A stretch of 64,000 bases of DNA from Flavobacteriaceae bacterium (GTDB taxonomy: Bacteria > Bacteroidota > Bacteroidia > Flavobacteriales > Flavobacteriaceae), in assembly GCA_018646605.1 (NCBI GenBank), contig JABGUL010000034.1, forward strand, positions 1 to 64,000, read 5' to 3'. The translations under genes were made by a program, and so were the position numbers. A model generated the notes under the pieces. That model searched no databases, was not told the DNA's origin, and saw nothing but the letters and a program-made list of their open reading frames with translations. Each line of letters begins with the position of its first letter. Positions within the stretch are counted from its first letter, which is position 1. Positions 24,889-33,726 of the stretch are shown in pieces.

Positions 24889-25298
24889 AAATTTTTACTG
24901 TAATCTATTTTATTATTATTGGACTCCTTTCATTTCACCTTTTTCAAGAAAAAACAAAAGCTGAGAGTATTGAAGCAGGAGCAGAAATCTATCAAGACTT
25001 CTGTGTGCAATGTCACCTAACAAACGGAAAAGGTGTTTCCGGAGTTTTTCCTCCACTTCAAGCCTCAGACTATTTACTTGCTAACATAGATCGCAGTATT
25101 GCAGGAATTAAATACGGTCTTAAAGGAAAAATTGTGGTGAACGATGAAGAATATGATGGTGTAATGAACAATCAGGGCCTGGATAATGAAGAAATAGCAG
25201 ATGTAATGAATTACATTCTAAATCAATGGGGAAACAAAAGCGATTCCTTTGTTACTTCGGAAGCTGTTGATCAAATTCAAAAATCAATCTTGGAATAA
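24885..25298 (+). CDS. Class I cytochrome c, exported
   Basis: The 137-aa product has a signal-anchor MKIFTVIYFIIIGLLSFHLF and one haem c site CVQCH (about 42-46). The probable distal methionine is in GVMNNQGLDNEEIADVMNYI near 100. This arrangement is typical of the small electron-carrying cytochromes paired with quinoprotein dehydrogenases. It overlaps the sugar dehydrogenase by 4 bases upstream and shares one base (TAATG) with the FtsB-like gene downstream. Confidence 0.92.
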   Translation: MKIFTVIYFIIIGLLSFHLFQEKTKAESIEAGAEIYQDFCVQCHLTNGKGVSGVFPPLQASDYLLANIDRSIAGIKYGLKGKIVVNDEEYDGVMNNQGLDNEEIADVMNYILNQWGNKSDSFVTSEAVDQIQKSILE

Positions 25299-25624
25299 TG
25301 GAAAAAAATTCCATTTGGATATTTTTCAAGAAAATTAAAAAAAACTATCTGCTCTATGGAGGTATTCTGATTGGGTTTATCGTTTGGATGCTTTTTTTAG
25401 ACACACATTCCTGGACTATTCATTCCGAATTGAATGGTGATATTGATCAATTAGAATTAGAAAAAGAAGCCTTGACAAAAGTTATAGAGTCTGATAAGAA
25501 TACGATCAAACAATTACAAAATGAAGATAGTTTAGAACGTTTTGCTAGAGAGCAATATGGTCATAAAAAGAAAAATGAGACTGTTTTTATAATTGAAACT
25601 ACAAAGACCCCATCTAAAAACTGA
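25298..25624 (+). CDS. FtsB/DivIC-family septum protein
   Basis: The 108-aa protein has a short cytoplasmic start and one membrane helix (about 17-33, LLYGGILIGFIVWMLFL). An extracytoplasmic coiled coil follows (about 44-78), and then DSLERFAREQYGHKKKNETVF, the conserved closing block of FtsB/DivIC. FtsB stabilises the FtsL/FtsQ complex during septation. Its translation start overlaps the stop of the cytochrome c gene, an unexpected partner for a division gene. It could be carried by readthrough of the upstream operon or have an internal promoter. Confidence 0.85.
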   Translation: MEKNSIWIFFKKIKKNYLLYGGILIGFIVWMLFLDTHSWTIHSELNGDIDQLELEKEALTKVIESDKNTIKQLQNEDSLERFAREQYGHKKKNETVFIIETTKTPSKN

Positions 25625-25720
25625 TTAATTCTTCTTCTTTTTTTAACAAAACAATTGGTGTCACTAATCTTTTTAAAGCAATTAAATAATTGTATTTTTA
25701 GTGGCTTATAAATCAAATTA

Positions 25721-26485
25721 ATGGGAAAGATAATTGCCGTTGCGAATCAAAAAGGAGGAGTAGGAAAAACGACCACAGCCGTTAACCTTGCTGCCGCTTT
25801 GGGTGTGCTTGAAAAAAAAATATTACTCATTGACGCAGATCCTCAAGCCAATGCTACGTCGGGCTTAGGCGTTGATGTAAATAAAGCTACCTATGGAACC
25901 TATCAGCTATTAGAACATAGCATTGAGGTGACAGATGCCATTGTAAAAACAAATAGCCCAAATCTTGATTTAATTCCCTCCCACATTGATTTGGTGGCCT
26001 CAGAAATTGAATTGGTCAACCAAGAGGCAAGAGAATACATGTTGAAACAAGCACTACAGACCATAAAAAATGATTATGATTATATTCTAATTGATTGTGC
26101 CCCTTCATTGGGATTAATTACATTAAACGCTTTAGTGGCTGCAGATTCGGTTATAATTCCTATTCAATGTGAATATTTTGCACTAGAGGGGCTTGGGAAA
26201 TTATTAAACACCATAAAAAGTGTGCAAAAGCTACACAATACAGATTTGGATATTGAAGGTCTTTTGTTGACTATGTATGATACGCGTTTACGCCTATCGA
26301 ATCAAGTCGTTGAAGAGGTTAAAAAGCATTTTGGGAAAATGGTCTTTAAGAGTATAATCCAGAGAAATATTAGGCTTAGCGAAGCCCCTAGTTTTGGAGA
26401 GGACATCATTACCTATGATGCCTCTAGTAGAGGCGCAAAAAGTTATCTTTCACTAGGAAGTGAAATTTTAAAACGGAATAAATAA
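25721..26485 (+). CDS. parA: Chromosome-partitioning ATPase ParA
   Basis: ParA drives segregation of the origin region with ParB. The 254-aa protein begins MGKIIAVANQKGGVGKTTTA, the deviant Walker A motif. IDADPQANATSGLG (switch) and DYILIDCAPSLGLITLNAL (Walker B) follow, with RLSEAPSFGEDI near the end. It starts the conserved cluster parA-parB-DUF5683-dapB-lepB-wbqC. The gap to parB is 5 bases. An upstream TATTTTTAG around 25692 may be the -7 element. Confidence 0.96.
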   Translation: MGKIIAVANQKGGVGKTTTAVNLAAALGVLEKKILLIDADPQANATSGLGVDVNKATYGTYQLLEHSIEVTDAIVKTNSPNLDLIPSHIDLVASEIELVNQEAREYMLKQALQTIKNDYDYILIDCAPSLGLITLNALVAADSVIIPIQCEYFALEGLGKLLNTIKSVQKLHNTDLDIEGLLLTMYDTRLRLSNQVVEEVKKHFGKMVFKSIIQRNIRLSEAPSFGEDIITYDASSRGAKSYLSLGSEILKRNK

Positions 26486-26490
26486 GAATC

Positions 26491-27378
26491 ATGACAAAAT
26501 CTAACCGTAAACCAGCTTTAGGTAGAGGACTTTCAGCTTTATTAAACGATCCGGAAAATTCAATTGAGTCTGTTAAAGATAAAAATGCAGATCAGATTAT
26601 TGGAAACATAATTGATATACCCATTGAAAAAATAAACGCCAATCCGTTTCAACCCAGAACTCATTTTAATGATGAAGCATTAAACGAATTGAGTACTTCT
26701 ATTTTAGAGTTAGGAATTATACAACCTGTTACTGTAAGAAAAACAAAAGAAGGTGTCTTTGAGCTAATTTCTGGAGAACGTCGCTATAAAGCTTCAAAAA
26801 TGGCAGGCTTGAAGAGTATACCTGCATATGTAAGACTAGCCAACGATCAAGAGTCACTTGAAATGGCTTTGGTTGAAAATATTCAACGAGAAGATTTAGA
26901 TCCTATTGAAATTGGACTTTCTTATCGTCGCTTAATTGAAGAAATTAATCTAACGCAGGATCAACTGAGTGATCGTGTAGGTAAAAAAAGGTCAACTATC
27001 ACAAATTATATGCGCTTGCTCAAATTAGATCCAATCATTCAGACTGGAATACGAGATGGGTTTGTTAGCATGGGACATGGAAGAGCATTAGTAAATGTTG
27101 AAAAGGTGGAAATACAATTAGATCTGTATAAACAGATTGTAAAAAAAGGGCTCTCAGTAAGAGCAACAGAAACTTTAGTTCGAAATTCCAAAAAAACAAA
27201 ATCGTCTGAAACCCTAACCTACAAACCTCCTTTTATTTCGCAAGCTGCCGCCGAGCTCGAAACTCTATTTAAAACTTCTGTTACTGCAACAGCAAACAGC
27301 CAAGGAAAAGGGGTATTGAAGATTGCTTTTGAATCTCAAGAGCAACTCCAACGTATTTTAAATGAGATTAAGAAGTGA
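26491..27378 (+). CDS. parB: Chromosome-partitioning protein ParB
   Basis: ParB is the CTP-dependent clamp that loads at parS sites. The 295-aa protein starts RKPALGRGLSALL, the ParA-stimulating N-terminal motif. FELISGERRYKASKMAGL is the GERR-containing CTP-binding block, and QDQLSDRVGKKRSTITNYMRLL is the helix-turn-helix. A C-terminal dimerisation region is present. It overlaps the start of the DUF5683 gene by 4 bases (TGA/GTG). I did not see a consensus parS site in the window. Confidence 0.95.
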   Translation: MTKSNRKPALGRGLSALLNDPENSIESVKDKNADQIIGNIIDIPIEKINANPFQPRTHFNDEALNELSTSILELGIIQPVTVRKTKEGVFELISGERRYKASKMAGLKSIPAYVRLANDQESLEMALVENIQREDLDPIEIGLSYRRLIEEINLTQDQLSDRVGKKRSTITNYMRLLKLDPIIQTGIRDGFVSMGHGRALVNVEKVEIQLDLYKQIVKKGLSVRATETLVRNSKKTKSSETLTYKPPFISQAAAELETLFKTSVTATANSQGKGVLKIAFESQEQLQRILNEIKK

Positions 27379-28028
27379 AAAAACGAGCTCTTTTAATTTT
27401 TTGTTTTGTTTTGGTGAGTACTTTGCTATTTGCTCAAGAAAAAGAGGTCGAAAAAACAGTTAAAACTGAAAAAATAAAAAAAAATAAAAAAAAGAAGAAA
27501 GTTAATCCAGAAGAAAAAACTTTTGCTGTTCCTGATACTGTAGGAACACAAAAAAAATACTCCACTAGGGTTCAACGCTTAATTGCAGACCCATTAACTC
27601 CGTCAAAAGCTGCTTTTTATTCAGCTATAATCCCAGGTTTAGGACAGGCTTATATTGGGAAAGCATGGAAGGTTCCTGTAGTATACGCAGCTATTGGTGC
27701 TTCTCTTTATTATTACGATGTGAACAATAAAGAGATGAACAAATACAGAACTGCCTATAAACGGAGATTGAATGGTTTTTTTGATGATGAATTCCTAGAT
27801 ACAGACATTCCAATCACCACAGAACAGCTATTATTGGGAATGGATTTTCATAAAAACTACCGCGATATTGCAATGATACTAGCCGCAGCTGCATATATGC
27901 TAAACATACTTGAAGCCAATGTAAGTGCACATTTACTACAATTTAATGTAAGTGATGATTTGAGTGTTACCCCAAATTTTGTTTTGGACCCCCAACAAAC
28001 GGGGATTCGTGTAGCCCTTAAATTTTAA
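27375..28028 (+). CDS. DUF5683 membrane-associated protein
   Basis: The 217-aa product starts from GTG at 27375 and has a signal peptide (KKRALLIFCFVLVSTLLFAQ), then a lysine-rich linker of about 30 residues. The DUF5683 domain follows: SPSKAAFYSAIIPGLGQAYIGKAWKVPVVY-type, with two or three hydrophobic helices. The conserved position between parB and dapB in Flavobacteriaceae supports the assignment. The function is unknown. Confidence 0.87.
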   Translation: MKKRALLIFCFVLVSTLLFAQEKEVEKTVKTEKIKKNKKKKKVNPEEKTFAVPDTVGTQKKYSTRVQRLIADPLTPSKAAFYSAIIPGLGQAYIGKAWKVPVVYAAIGASLYYYDVNNKEMNKYRTAYKRRLNGFFDDEFLDTDIPITTEQLLLGMDFHKNYRDIAMILAAAAYMLNILEANVSAHLLQFNVSDDLSVTPNFVLDPQQTGIRVALKF

Positions 28029-28039
28029 ACTAAAGAAAA

Positions 28040-28744
28040 ATGAAAATTGCATTATTAGGATATGGTAGAATGGGAAAGACTATAGAAAAGTTTGCCCAAG
28101 AAAGAAATCATGAAATCGTCTTTATTTTAGATAAAAATGAAGAAAAAGGTTCCTTGGCTGAAGCTGAAGTAGCAATAAATTTTAGTGTACCAGAAGCAGC
28201 AGTTAAAAACATAAAACTCGCTCTAGGGAAAAAAATTCCTGTTATTTGTGGAACTACAGGATGGCTTGATTTTTATGATGAAGTCACTTCCTTTTGTAAC
28301 ATAAATAAAACTGCTTTTTTATATGCCTCGAATTTTAGCATAGGGGTTAATTTATTTTTTAAAATTAATGAATTAGCAGCAAAGCTTATGAAACCTCACA
28401 GTGAAGAATACAAGCCAAGCATACAAGAAATTCATCATATACACAAGTTAGATGCCCCCAGCGGAACAGCCATTACAATAGCTGAATCCCTTGTAGATAC
28501 GGGTCATTTTTCCACATGGGAACTAAATGGAACTACTGATAAAAAACTCAATATTGAATCAGTGAGGGAGGGTGAAGTTCCAGGTACACATTCGATAACC
28601 TATCACTCACAGGTAGATGAAATTAGTTTGAAGCATGAAGCCTTTAGTCGTGATGGATTTGCGTTAGGAGCTGTAATTGCAGCAGAATGGATTTTAAATA
28701 AAAAAGGTGTCTTCAGCATGCAAGATGTTTTAAATATTTCTTAA
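28040..28744 (+). CDS. dapB: 4-hydroxy-tetrahydrodipicolinate reductase
   Basis: DapB reduces the DapA product on the path to diaminopimelate and lysine. The 234-aa protein has the NAD(P) loop ALLGYGRMGKTI (4-15) and VICGTTGW. The active-site block EIHHIHKLDAPSGTA is close to the family EXHHXXKXDXPSGTA signature. The length is slightly below the 240-270 usual elsewhere but normal for Bacteroidetes. It lies 11 bases after the DUF5683 gene. Together with dapD (59626) it serves peptidoglycan precursor synthesis. Confidence 0.95.
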   Translation: MKIALLGYGRMGKTIEKFAQERNHEIVFILDKNEEKGSLAEAEVAINFSVPEAAVKNIKLALGKKIPVICGTTGWLDFYDEVTSFCNINKTAFLYASNFSIGVNLFFKINELAAKLMKPHSEEYKPSIQEIHHIHKLDAPSGTAITIAESLVDTGHFSTWELNGTTDKKLNIESVREGEVPGTHSITYHSQVDEISLKHEAFSRDGFALGAVIAAEWILNKKGVFSMQDVLNIS

Positions 28745-28771
28745 TTCCACGATGAATATAGCATATAGGTT

Positions 28772-28779
28772 TATCTTTG
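28772..28779 (+). promoter_or_regulatory. Possible -7 element upstream of lepB
   Basis: TATCTTTG matches TAnnTTTG and lies 13 bases before the ATG at 28793. No -33 TTTG is seen. Confidence 0.45.
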
Positions 28780-28792
28780 AAAAAAAAATAAA

Positions 28793-30487
28793 ATGACACT
28801 AACACAGTGGATCCTTTTTACCCTGGCCATTCAGGTAATACACTTCTTAGGAACCTGGAAACTATATAAAGTCGCAGGATATAAGTCATGGCAAGCTGCT
28901 GTACCTATTTACAATGCTATCATATTAATGAAGATTATCAAGCGCCCTCTTTGGTGGGTAATCTTACTTTTTATTCCTACCATCAATTTAATTCTCTTCG
29001 GTGTAATCTGGGTAGAAACACTACGAAGTTTTGGAAAAAATTCAGCAAAAGACACTTTTTTAGGTATTATTACCTTTGGTCTTTATATATATACTATCAA
29101 TTATAGTAGCAATCCTACTCATTTTCCCGATCGAAGTTTACAGGCTAAAACAGGTTTAGGTGAGACTGTTAGCTCAATCATGTTTGCAATTGTTGCAGCC
29201 ACTATTGTTCACAATTATTTAATCCAACCCTATATAATCCCTACAGGTTCGCTTGAAAAGTCTTTATTAATAGGTGATTTTTTATTTGTTAGTAAATTTC
29301 ATTACGGTGCGAGAGCACCAATGACTGCAGTATCTTTTCCCATGGTACATGATACAATACCAGTGATAAAGACAAAATCTTATTTAAAAAAACCTCAACT
29401 ACCCTACTTTAGACTTCCAGCTTTACAAAAAATAAAACGGAATGATATTGTAGTCTTTAGTTGGCCCGCAGATACCGTTCGTCAATTTTTTGTGCGAGAG
29501 AAAAGAGTAGATAAGCCCATTGACAAAAAATCAAATTACGTAAAACGATGTGTGGGTATTCCTGGAGACACTCTAGAGATTATCGATGGATTTATTCATA
29601 CTAACGGAATAAAAAACATACTGCCTGAACGTGCTGAAGTTCAATATACCTTCAATGCTTATGCAAAAAAAGGGGTATCCTCAAGGAAATTATTAGACGA
29701 GGGGTTCGAAGATTTCGACCGTATCTATAAAATTGAAAACATTACCGAAAGTAGCTTTCAACAAATCATCCCTTACATTACTGGAAGAAGGGGTACCGCC
29801 GATAACTTTTATGTTTATACTGGATCGAAAGGTTTGCCGACAGACCTAATCCGTAAACTCGGACTTAGAGTAAGTGAAACCCTTGAAGTTGATAAACAAC
29901 TGACAATTACACTTGAAGAAGCGGACAAGTTGAGAAAAATAACCTGGATTGATAGTGTAAAGCAACGTATAAATTCAATCAAAGTACCTAACGAAAGTTT
30001 CTTCCCAAACAAAATACCCTATAATTGGAATGAAGATAATTTTGGCCCTTTGTTGATACCTAAAAAAGAGATGTCCATTGAATTAACTAGGGATAATCTT
30101 CCACTATACAAGAAAATCATTCAAGAATATGAAGGGAATCAGTTAGAGCTTACTCCCACACAAATTAAAATCAACGGGGAAATTGCAAGTACGTATACCT
30201 TCAAAAAAGATTATTATTGGATGATGGGTGACAATCGTCATAAATCAGAGGACAGTCGCTTTTGGGGGTTTGTACCCGACGACCATATTGTTGGAAAACC
30301 TGTTTTTATTTGGTTTAGCATAAAAGGAATTAATGACGGAATTAAAAACTGGAGTATCCGTTGGGATCGAGTTTTTACAACTGTAGATGGTCCTGGTGAA
30401 CGTCGTTCTTATTTCCCTTATTTCTTAGTCTTTGTTGTATTATGGCAAGGGTATGTTTTTTACCGAAAACGAAAAGCTAAAGCTTAA
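28793..30487 (+). CDS. lepB: Signal peptidase I, long Bacteroidetes form
   Basis: LepB removes signal peptides from exported proteins. The 564-aa protein has several N-terminal membrane helices, with the catalytic domain in the periplasm. The nucleophile is S153 in IIPTGSLEKSLLIGDF, where leucine replaces the usual methionine after the serine. The general base is K251 in YVKRCVGIPGD. GDNRHKSEDSRFWGF forms box E. A roughly 200-residue insertion between the lysine block and box E is the reason for the length and is usual in this phylum. A last membrane helix lies near the C-terminus. The stop overlaps the next start by one base. Confidence 0.94.
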   Translation: MTLTQWILFTLAIQVIHFLGTWKLYKVAGYKSWQAAVPIYNAIILMKIIKRPLWWVILLFIPTINLILFGVIWVETLRSFGKNSAKDTFLGIITFGLYIYTINYSSNPTHFPDRSLQAKTGLGETVSSIMFAIVAATIVHNYLIQPYIIPTGSLEKSLLIGDFLFVSKFHYGARAPMTAVSFPMVHDTIPVIKTKSYLKKPQLPYFRLPALQKIKRNDIVVFSWPADTVRQFFVREKRVDKPIDKKSNYVKRCVGIPGDTLEIIDGFIHTNGIKNILPERAEVQYTFNAYAKKGVSSRKLLDEGFEDFDRIYKIENITESSFQQIIPYITGRRGTADNFYVYTGSKGLPTDLIRKLGLRVSETLEVDKQLTITLEEADKLRKITWIDSVKQRINSIKVPNESFFPNKIPYNWNEDNFGPLLIPKKEMSIELTRDNLPLYKKIIQEYEGNQLELTPTQIKINGEIASTYTFKKDYYWMMGDNRHKSEDSRFWGFVPDDHIVGKPVFIWFSIKGINDGIKNWSIRWDRVFTTVDGPGERRSYFPYFLVFVVLWQGYVFYRKRKAKA

Positions 30488-31098
30488 TGCGTGCAGTAAT
30501 CTGTCCAGCATACATTCCTAATGTTGCCTATTTCAGTTATCTATCAAAGCAAGAAAAAAGCTACTTTGTCTCTGACACCCATTATCAAAAACAAACCTTT
30601 AGAAACAGAACGGTAATCTATGGTGCTAATGGGAAACTAAACTTAATCATTCCCATTGTTCATAAAAAACAGCCTTATCAATTAGAAAGTGAAGTTGAAA
30701 TAAGCTATGAAATCAATTGGCAAAAAGAACATTGGAAATCAATTTGTTCAGCTTATAGATCCTCCCCTTACTTGGAATTCTATGAAGCAGATTTAGCTCC
30801 TTTTTTTAATGAAAAAATTATTTCCCTTTATGAATTCAATCTTACGCTAATTGAAAAAATAATGTTCCTATTAGAACTTCCCTTTTCTTTTGAGAGTGTA
30901 TTATTTGATAAAGAAAATGATCTTCGAGAGGATCGACTAGTTCTAGCTAAAAAAATCCCTCCCATCATTCAAGAAAAATACACACAAGTATTTGAAGATA
31001 AAGCAGGTTTCCTCTCTAATTTGAGCGTCCTTGACGCCCTTTTTAATCTAGGACCCAATTGTGCTTATTATGTGAAAAACGCAAACCTACCTGCCTAG
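30487..31098 (+). CDS. WbqC-family protein
   Basis: The 203-aa protein begins MRAVICPAYIPNVAYFSYLS and has TFRNRTVIYGANGKLNLIIPI and HWKSICSAYRSSPYLEFYE, the WbqC family signature. The family is found with polysaccharide and tRNA-linked genes, but its reaction is unsettled. Here it ends the parAB-dapB-lepB operon, sharing a base with lepB, a position conserved in Flavobacteriaceae. It is convergent with the exonuclease-like gene and touches its stop. Confidence 0.9.
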   Translation: MRAVICPAYIPNVAYFSYLSKQEKSYFVSDTHYQKQTFRNRTVIYGANGKLNLIIPIVHKKQPYQLESEVEISYEINWQKEHWKSICSAYRSSPYLEFYEADLAPFFNEKIISLYEFNLTLIEKIMFLLELPFSFESVLFDKENDLREDRLVLAKKIPPIIQEKYTQVFEDKAGFLSNLSVLDALFNLGPNCAYYVKNANLPA

Positions 31099-32106
31099 TT
31101 AAGGGTTTTGAAATATAATGGAAATCGGTTTGTGATCTGAAAGGTTCACCTTATGAGTTTTATAAGACAAAATATTTATTTTGGGACTAGACATAATAAA
31201 ATCAATCCTTAAAGGAAACTTTAAAAAGTTATATGTCGCTCCAAACCCCTCCCCTTTTTCAAGAAAAGAATCTTTCCTTCCCCTTGATAAATTTAAGTAG
31301 CTTTTAGAAAAAGCATTATTATTTAAATCAGTACAGATGATTTCTGGATACTCATTAAGATTTTTTATATCATTAAATTGGGCAACCTGCTGGTTCTGGA
31401 TTTTAAAAACTTCATTTATTTTTCTTCGAAATTTTTGAGAATATTCAGCCGCTATTAAAGTATCCTTTGAATCTATTCGCAAGGACTCAAAATGTACATT
31501 ATATAAACGTAGTGTGTCCTTTTTCCATAAAAAATCGGTATACATTCCTCCATTTTTGGATTCCTTAAAAGAAATAGATTTAGAATTTAAAAGAGGAAAC
31601 TTGGAGATAATACAAGAACCTATTTGACCGGACCCAACATAGGGTTTGAAAATTTTGTAAGGATATTTTTCAAAATCTGGAGCTTCATTTTGAGCATATT
31701 CTTGAAAGCAAACAATATCAGGTTGCTCTTTATTTATAAATCCTTCAATCTCCGCAGGAATATTCTTTGAATCTATCCAATTAAAGCGATTGAAAGATCG
31801 AACATTATAACTCATCACAGAAATTCCACTTTCAATCCTAATTCCTTTATCTTCAAATTGATATAGTAATTGTAATTCATCATACCCAATAGTCACTGCA
31901 AGTATAAATAGTAACAAAGGCCATTGAAAGCGTACCACCCAAAAAATAAAAAATACTAGGTTTATAAAAAAAAGCAGTGGAACTAATAAAGAAAATAGAG
32001 GAAGTTCAATCCAATAACCTAAGCTCCCCATTGCCAAGAGTTGAATGAAGAGTAAACCGGCATTGAAAAGGGCTACAATACCAATAAATATTTTTTTTTG
32101 TTTCAT
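31099..32106 (-). CDS. Endonuclease/exonuclease/phosphatase-family membrane protein
   Basis: I chose the ATG at 32106 (MKQKKIFIGIVALFNAGLLF), 10 bases after the upstream rhomboid stop; a longer frame from 32154 would overlap that gene by 38 bases. The 335-aa product has two or three N-terminal membrane helices (to about 85). A DNase I-like fold follows with VMSYNVRSFNRF, DIVCFQEYAQNE (metal-binding glutamate), ICTDLNNN, and the closing LSDHKPISI (catalytic histidine). The substrate may be a nucleic acid or a phosphoester; location suggests it works outside the cytoplasm. Confidence 0.87.
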   Translation of the reverse strand: MKQKKIFIGIVALFNAGLLFIQLLAMGSLGYWIELPLFSLLVPLLFFINLVFFIFWVVRFQWPLLLFILAVTIGYDELQLLYQFEDKGIRIESGISVMSYNVRSFNRFNWIDSKNIPAEIEGFINKEQPDIVCFQEYAQNEAPDFEKYPYKIFKPYVGSGQIGSCIISKFPLLNSKSISFKESKNGGMYTDFLWKKDTLRLYNVHFESLRIDSKDTLIAAEYSQKFRRKINEVFKIQNQQVAQFNDIKNLNEYPEIICTDLNNNAFSKSYLNLSRGRKDSFLEKGEGFGATYNFLKFPLRIDFIMSSPKINILSYKTHKVNLSDHKPISIIFQNP

Positions 32107-32116
32107 TAGATTTGGG

Positions 32117-32998
32117 TTATTCTTTTCCTGCTTGAAAAAGAAAATCTTTCTCATCCTTCGTTAAACTATCATACCCTGAGGTACTGATTTTGTCTAATAT
32201 TTCGTCTATTTTCTTTTGACGAGAGGAACTCGTAGTTACAGTTGAGGGTTTCTTGGTAGACGATTTACTTTTATATACAGTTTTTAAGGAAGGTTTTTTT
32301 CTAAAAAAATCAATTATATAAGTCACGAAACGCTCAAAAGGTAAACCAATATCTATTCCCTGCTGAAGGCGTTGAGCATAAAAAAAGCCTAAAGCAGCTC
32401 CACCTAAATGCGCTAGATGTCCACCGGCATTTCCATAGGGAATTTGAATAACATCCAGTAAAATAAAAGCCAATCCTAAGTATCGCAACTTAACATTAAA
32501 AAGGATAATTCGCACTTCATGATCTGGACTATAGGTACTCATAAAAATAAACACAGCCATTACTCCAGCAGAAGCTCCTATCATAACAGGGGTGCTGTTT
32601 TGAAATGCAGGAAATAGGGAATAGCTTAACAAAAAGGTTAATCCTCCAATAATAACCCCTATAAAATATACATTAAAAAAAAATCGTGGAGGAAACAGGT
32701 TTAAGAACAATCGCGAAGCAAAAAACAAGAGATACATATTCCAAAACAAATGAAAAAATCCTGAATGAATAAAACTGTAAGTCACTAGAGACCATGGTTG
32801 GAACAAAAGGATACTCCATTCAGAAGAAAGCTCAAACCAACTCAAAAAAGCATCAAACGGAATGGCTAACAGAAAAAATAAAGTCCTTAAAAATAAGGGT
32901 AATACAAAGCAAACAACATTGATTAAAATCAATTTTTCTGCACTATTGAGCCGCTGAATACGGTATTGAATTTGATCTTTAAAGTTCATTAATTCCAA
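32117..32998 (-). CDS. Rhomboid-family intramembrane serine protease (first of two)
   Basis: The 293-aa product has six predicted membrane helices. The catalytic serine is in MIGASAGVMAVF and the histidine in GGHLAHLGGAALGF. A polar C-terminal tail of about 80 residues, rich in S, T and K, follows. The rhomboid upstream on the same strand overlaps its start by 10 bases. The substrates of these tandem enzymes are unknown. Confidence 0.9.
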   Translation of the reverse strand: MELMNFKDQIQYRIQRLNSAEKLILINVVCFVLPLFLRTLFFLLAIPFDAFLSWFELSSEWSILLFQPWSLVTYSFIHSGFFHLFWNMYLLFFASRLFLNLFPPRFFFNVYFIGVIIGGLTFLLSYSLFPAFQNSTPVMIGASAGVMAVFIFMSTYSPDHEVRIILFNVKLRYLGLAFILLDVIQIPYGNAGGHLAHLGGAALGFFYAQRLQQGIDIGLPFERFVTYIIDFFRKKPSLKTVYKSKSSTKKPSTVTTSSSRQKKIDEILDKISTSGYDSLTKDEKDFLFQAGKE

Positions 32999-33726
32999 CG
33001 GTTATTATCAAATTGACTTTTCTTCCAATACCAAAGCATTATAAAACCTGTAATAGCACCACCTACATGAGCAAAATGTGCTATTGGCCCTATGGAATAT
33101 GAAGTAAATCCGAAAAATAAATCTCCTAAAATCAAAATAGGAACTAAAATTTTTGCTTTTACAGGAATTGGTGGGAAAAGTAACATCAATCGTGCATTAG
33201 GAAATAAAAAGGCAAAAGCAACTAAAACACCATACAAAGCCCCAGAGGCTCCGACCATGACTCCATTAAAAGCGGATAAACCACTAAGTAATTTTTCTCT
33301 TCCCAGTTCTTCAACAATGGAAAAAGGTAAGTCTCTTGTGTTAAAAAAGTTAGTGATTTGAGTGACTGTCAAACCTTGAGATGTCAATAAATCTGAAACA
33401 TGACTTACTTGGTAATAATACAATCCCAATTGAAGCGCAGCAGCACCAAAACCTGTAGAAAGGTAAAAGAAAATAAATTTTTTACGTCCCCACATCTGTT
33501 CAATTGGAGTTCCAAACATATACAATCCGAACATATTGAAGAATATATGTCCCAAATCACCATGCATAAACATATGAGTCAAGGGCTGCCAAAGCTGAAA
33601 ATTATCATTGGAGGGATAATGTAATGCAAACCAGTCATACATTACATCGCCTAATGATAATGAGGCAACAAAAAAAATCACATTGATAATTAAAAGATGT
33701 TTTATGGTCTCCGTAATGTTTCGCAT
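32989..33726 (-). CDS. Rhomboid-family intramembrane serine protease (second of two)
   Basis: The 245-aa protein starts at the ATG at 33726; a TTG three bases upstream is less likely. It has HMFMHGDLGHIFFNMFGLYMFG, the conserved early loop with N and H. The catalytic serine is in MVGASGALYGVLVAF and the histidine in HFAHVGGAITGF. Compared with its neighbour it has the more complete family signature and lacks the polar tail. Its ATG overlaps the mutL stop (TGATG). Confidence 0.92.
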   Translation of the reverse strand: MRNITETIKHLLIINVIFFVASLSLGDVMYDWFALHYPSNDNFQLWQPLTHMFMHGDLGHIFFNMFGLYMFGTPIEQMWGRKKFIFFYLSTGFGAAALQLGLYYYQVSHVSDLLTSQGLTVTQITNFFNTRDLPFSIVEELGREKLLSGLSAFNGVMVGASGALYGVLVAFAFLFPNARLMLLFPPIPVKAKILVPILILGDLFFGFTSYSIGPIAHFAHVGGAITGFIMLWYWKKSQFDNNRWN

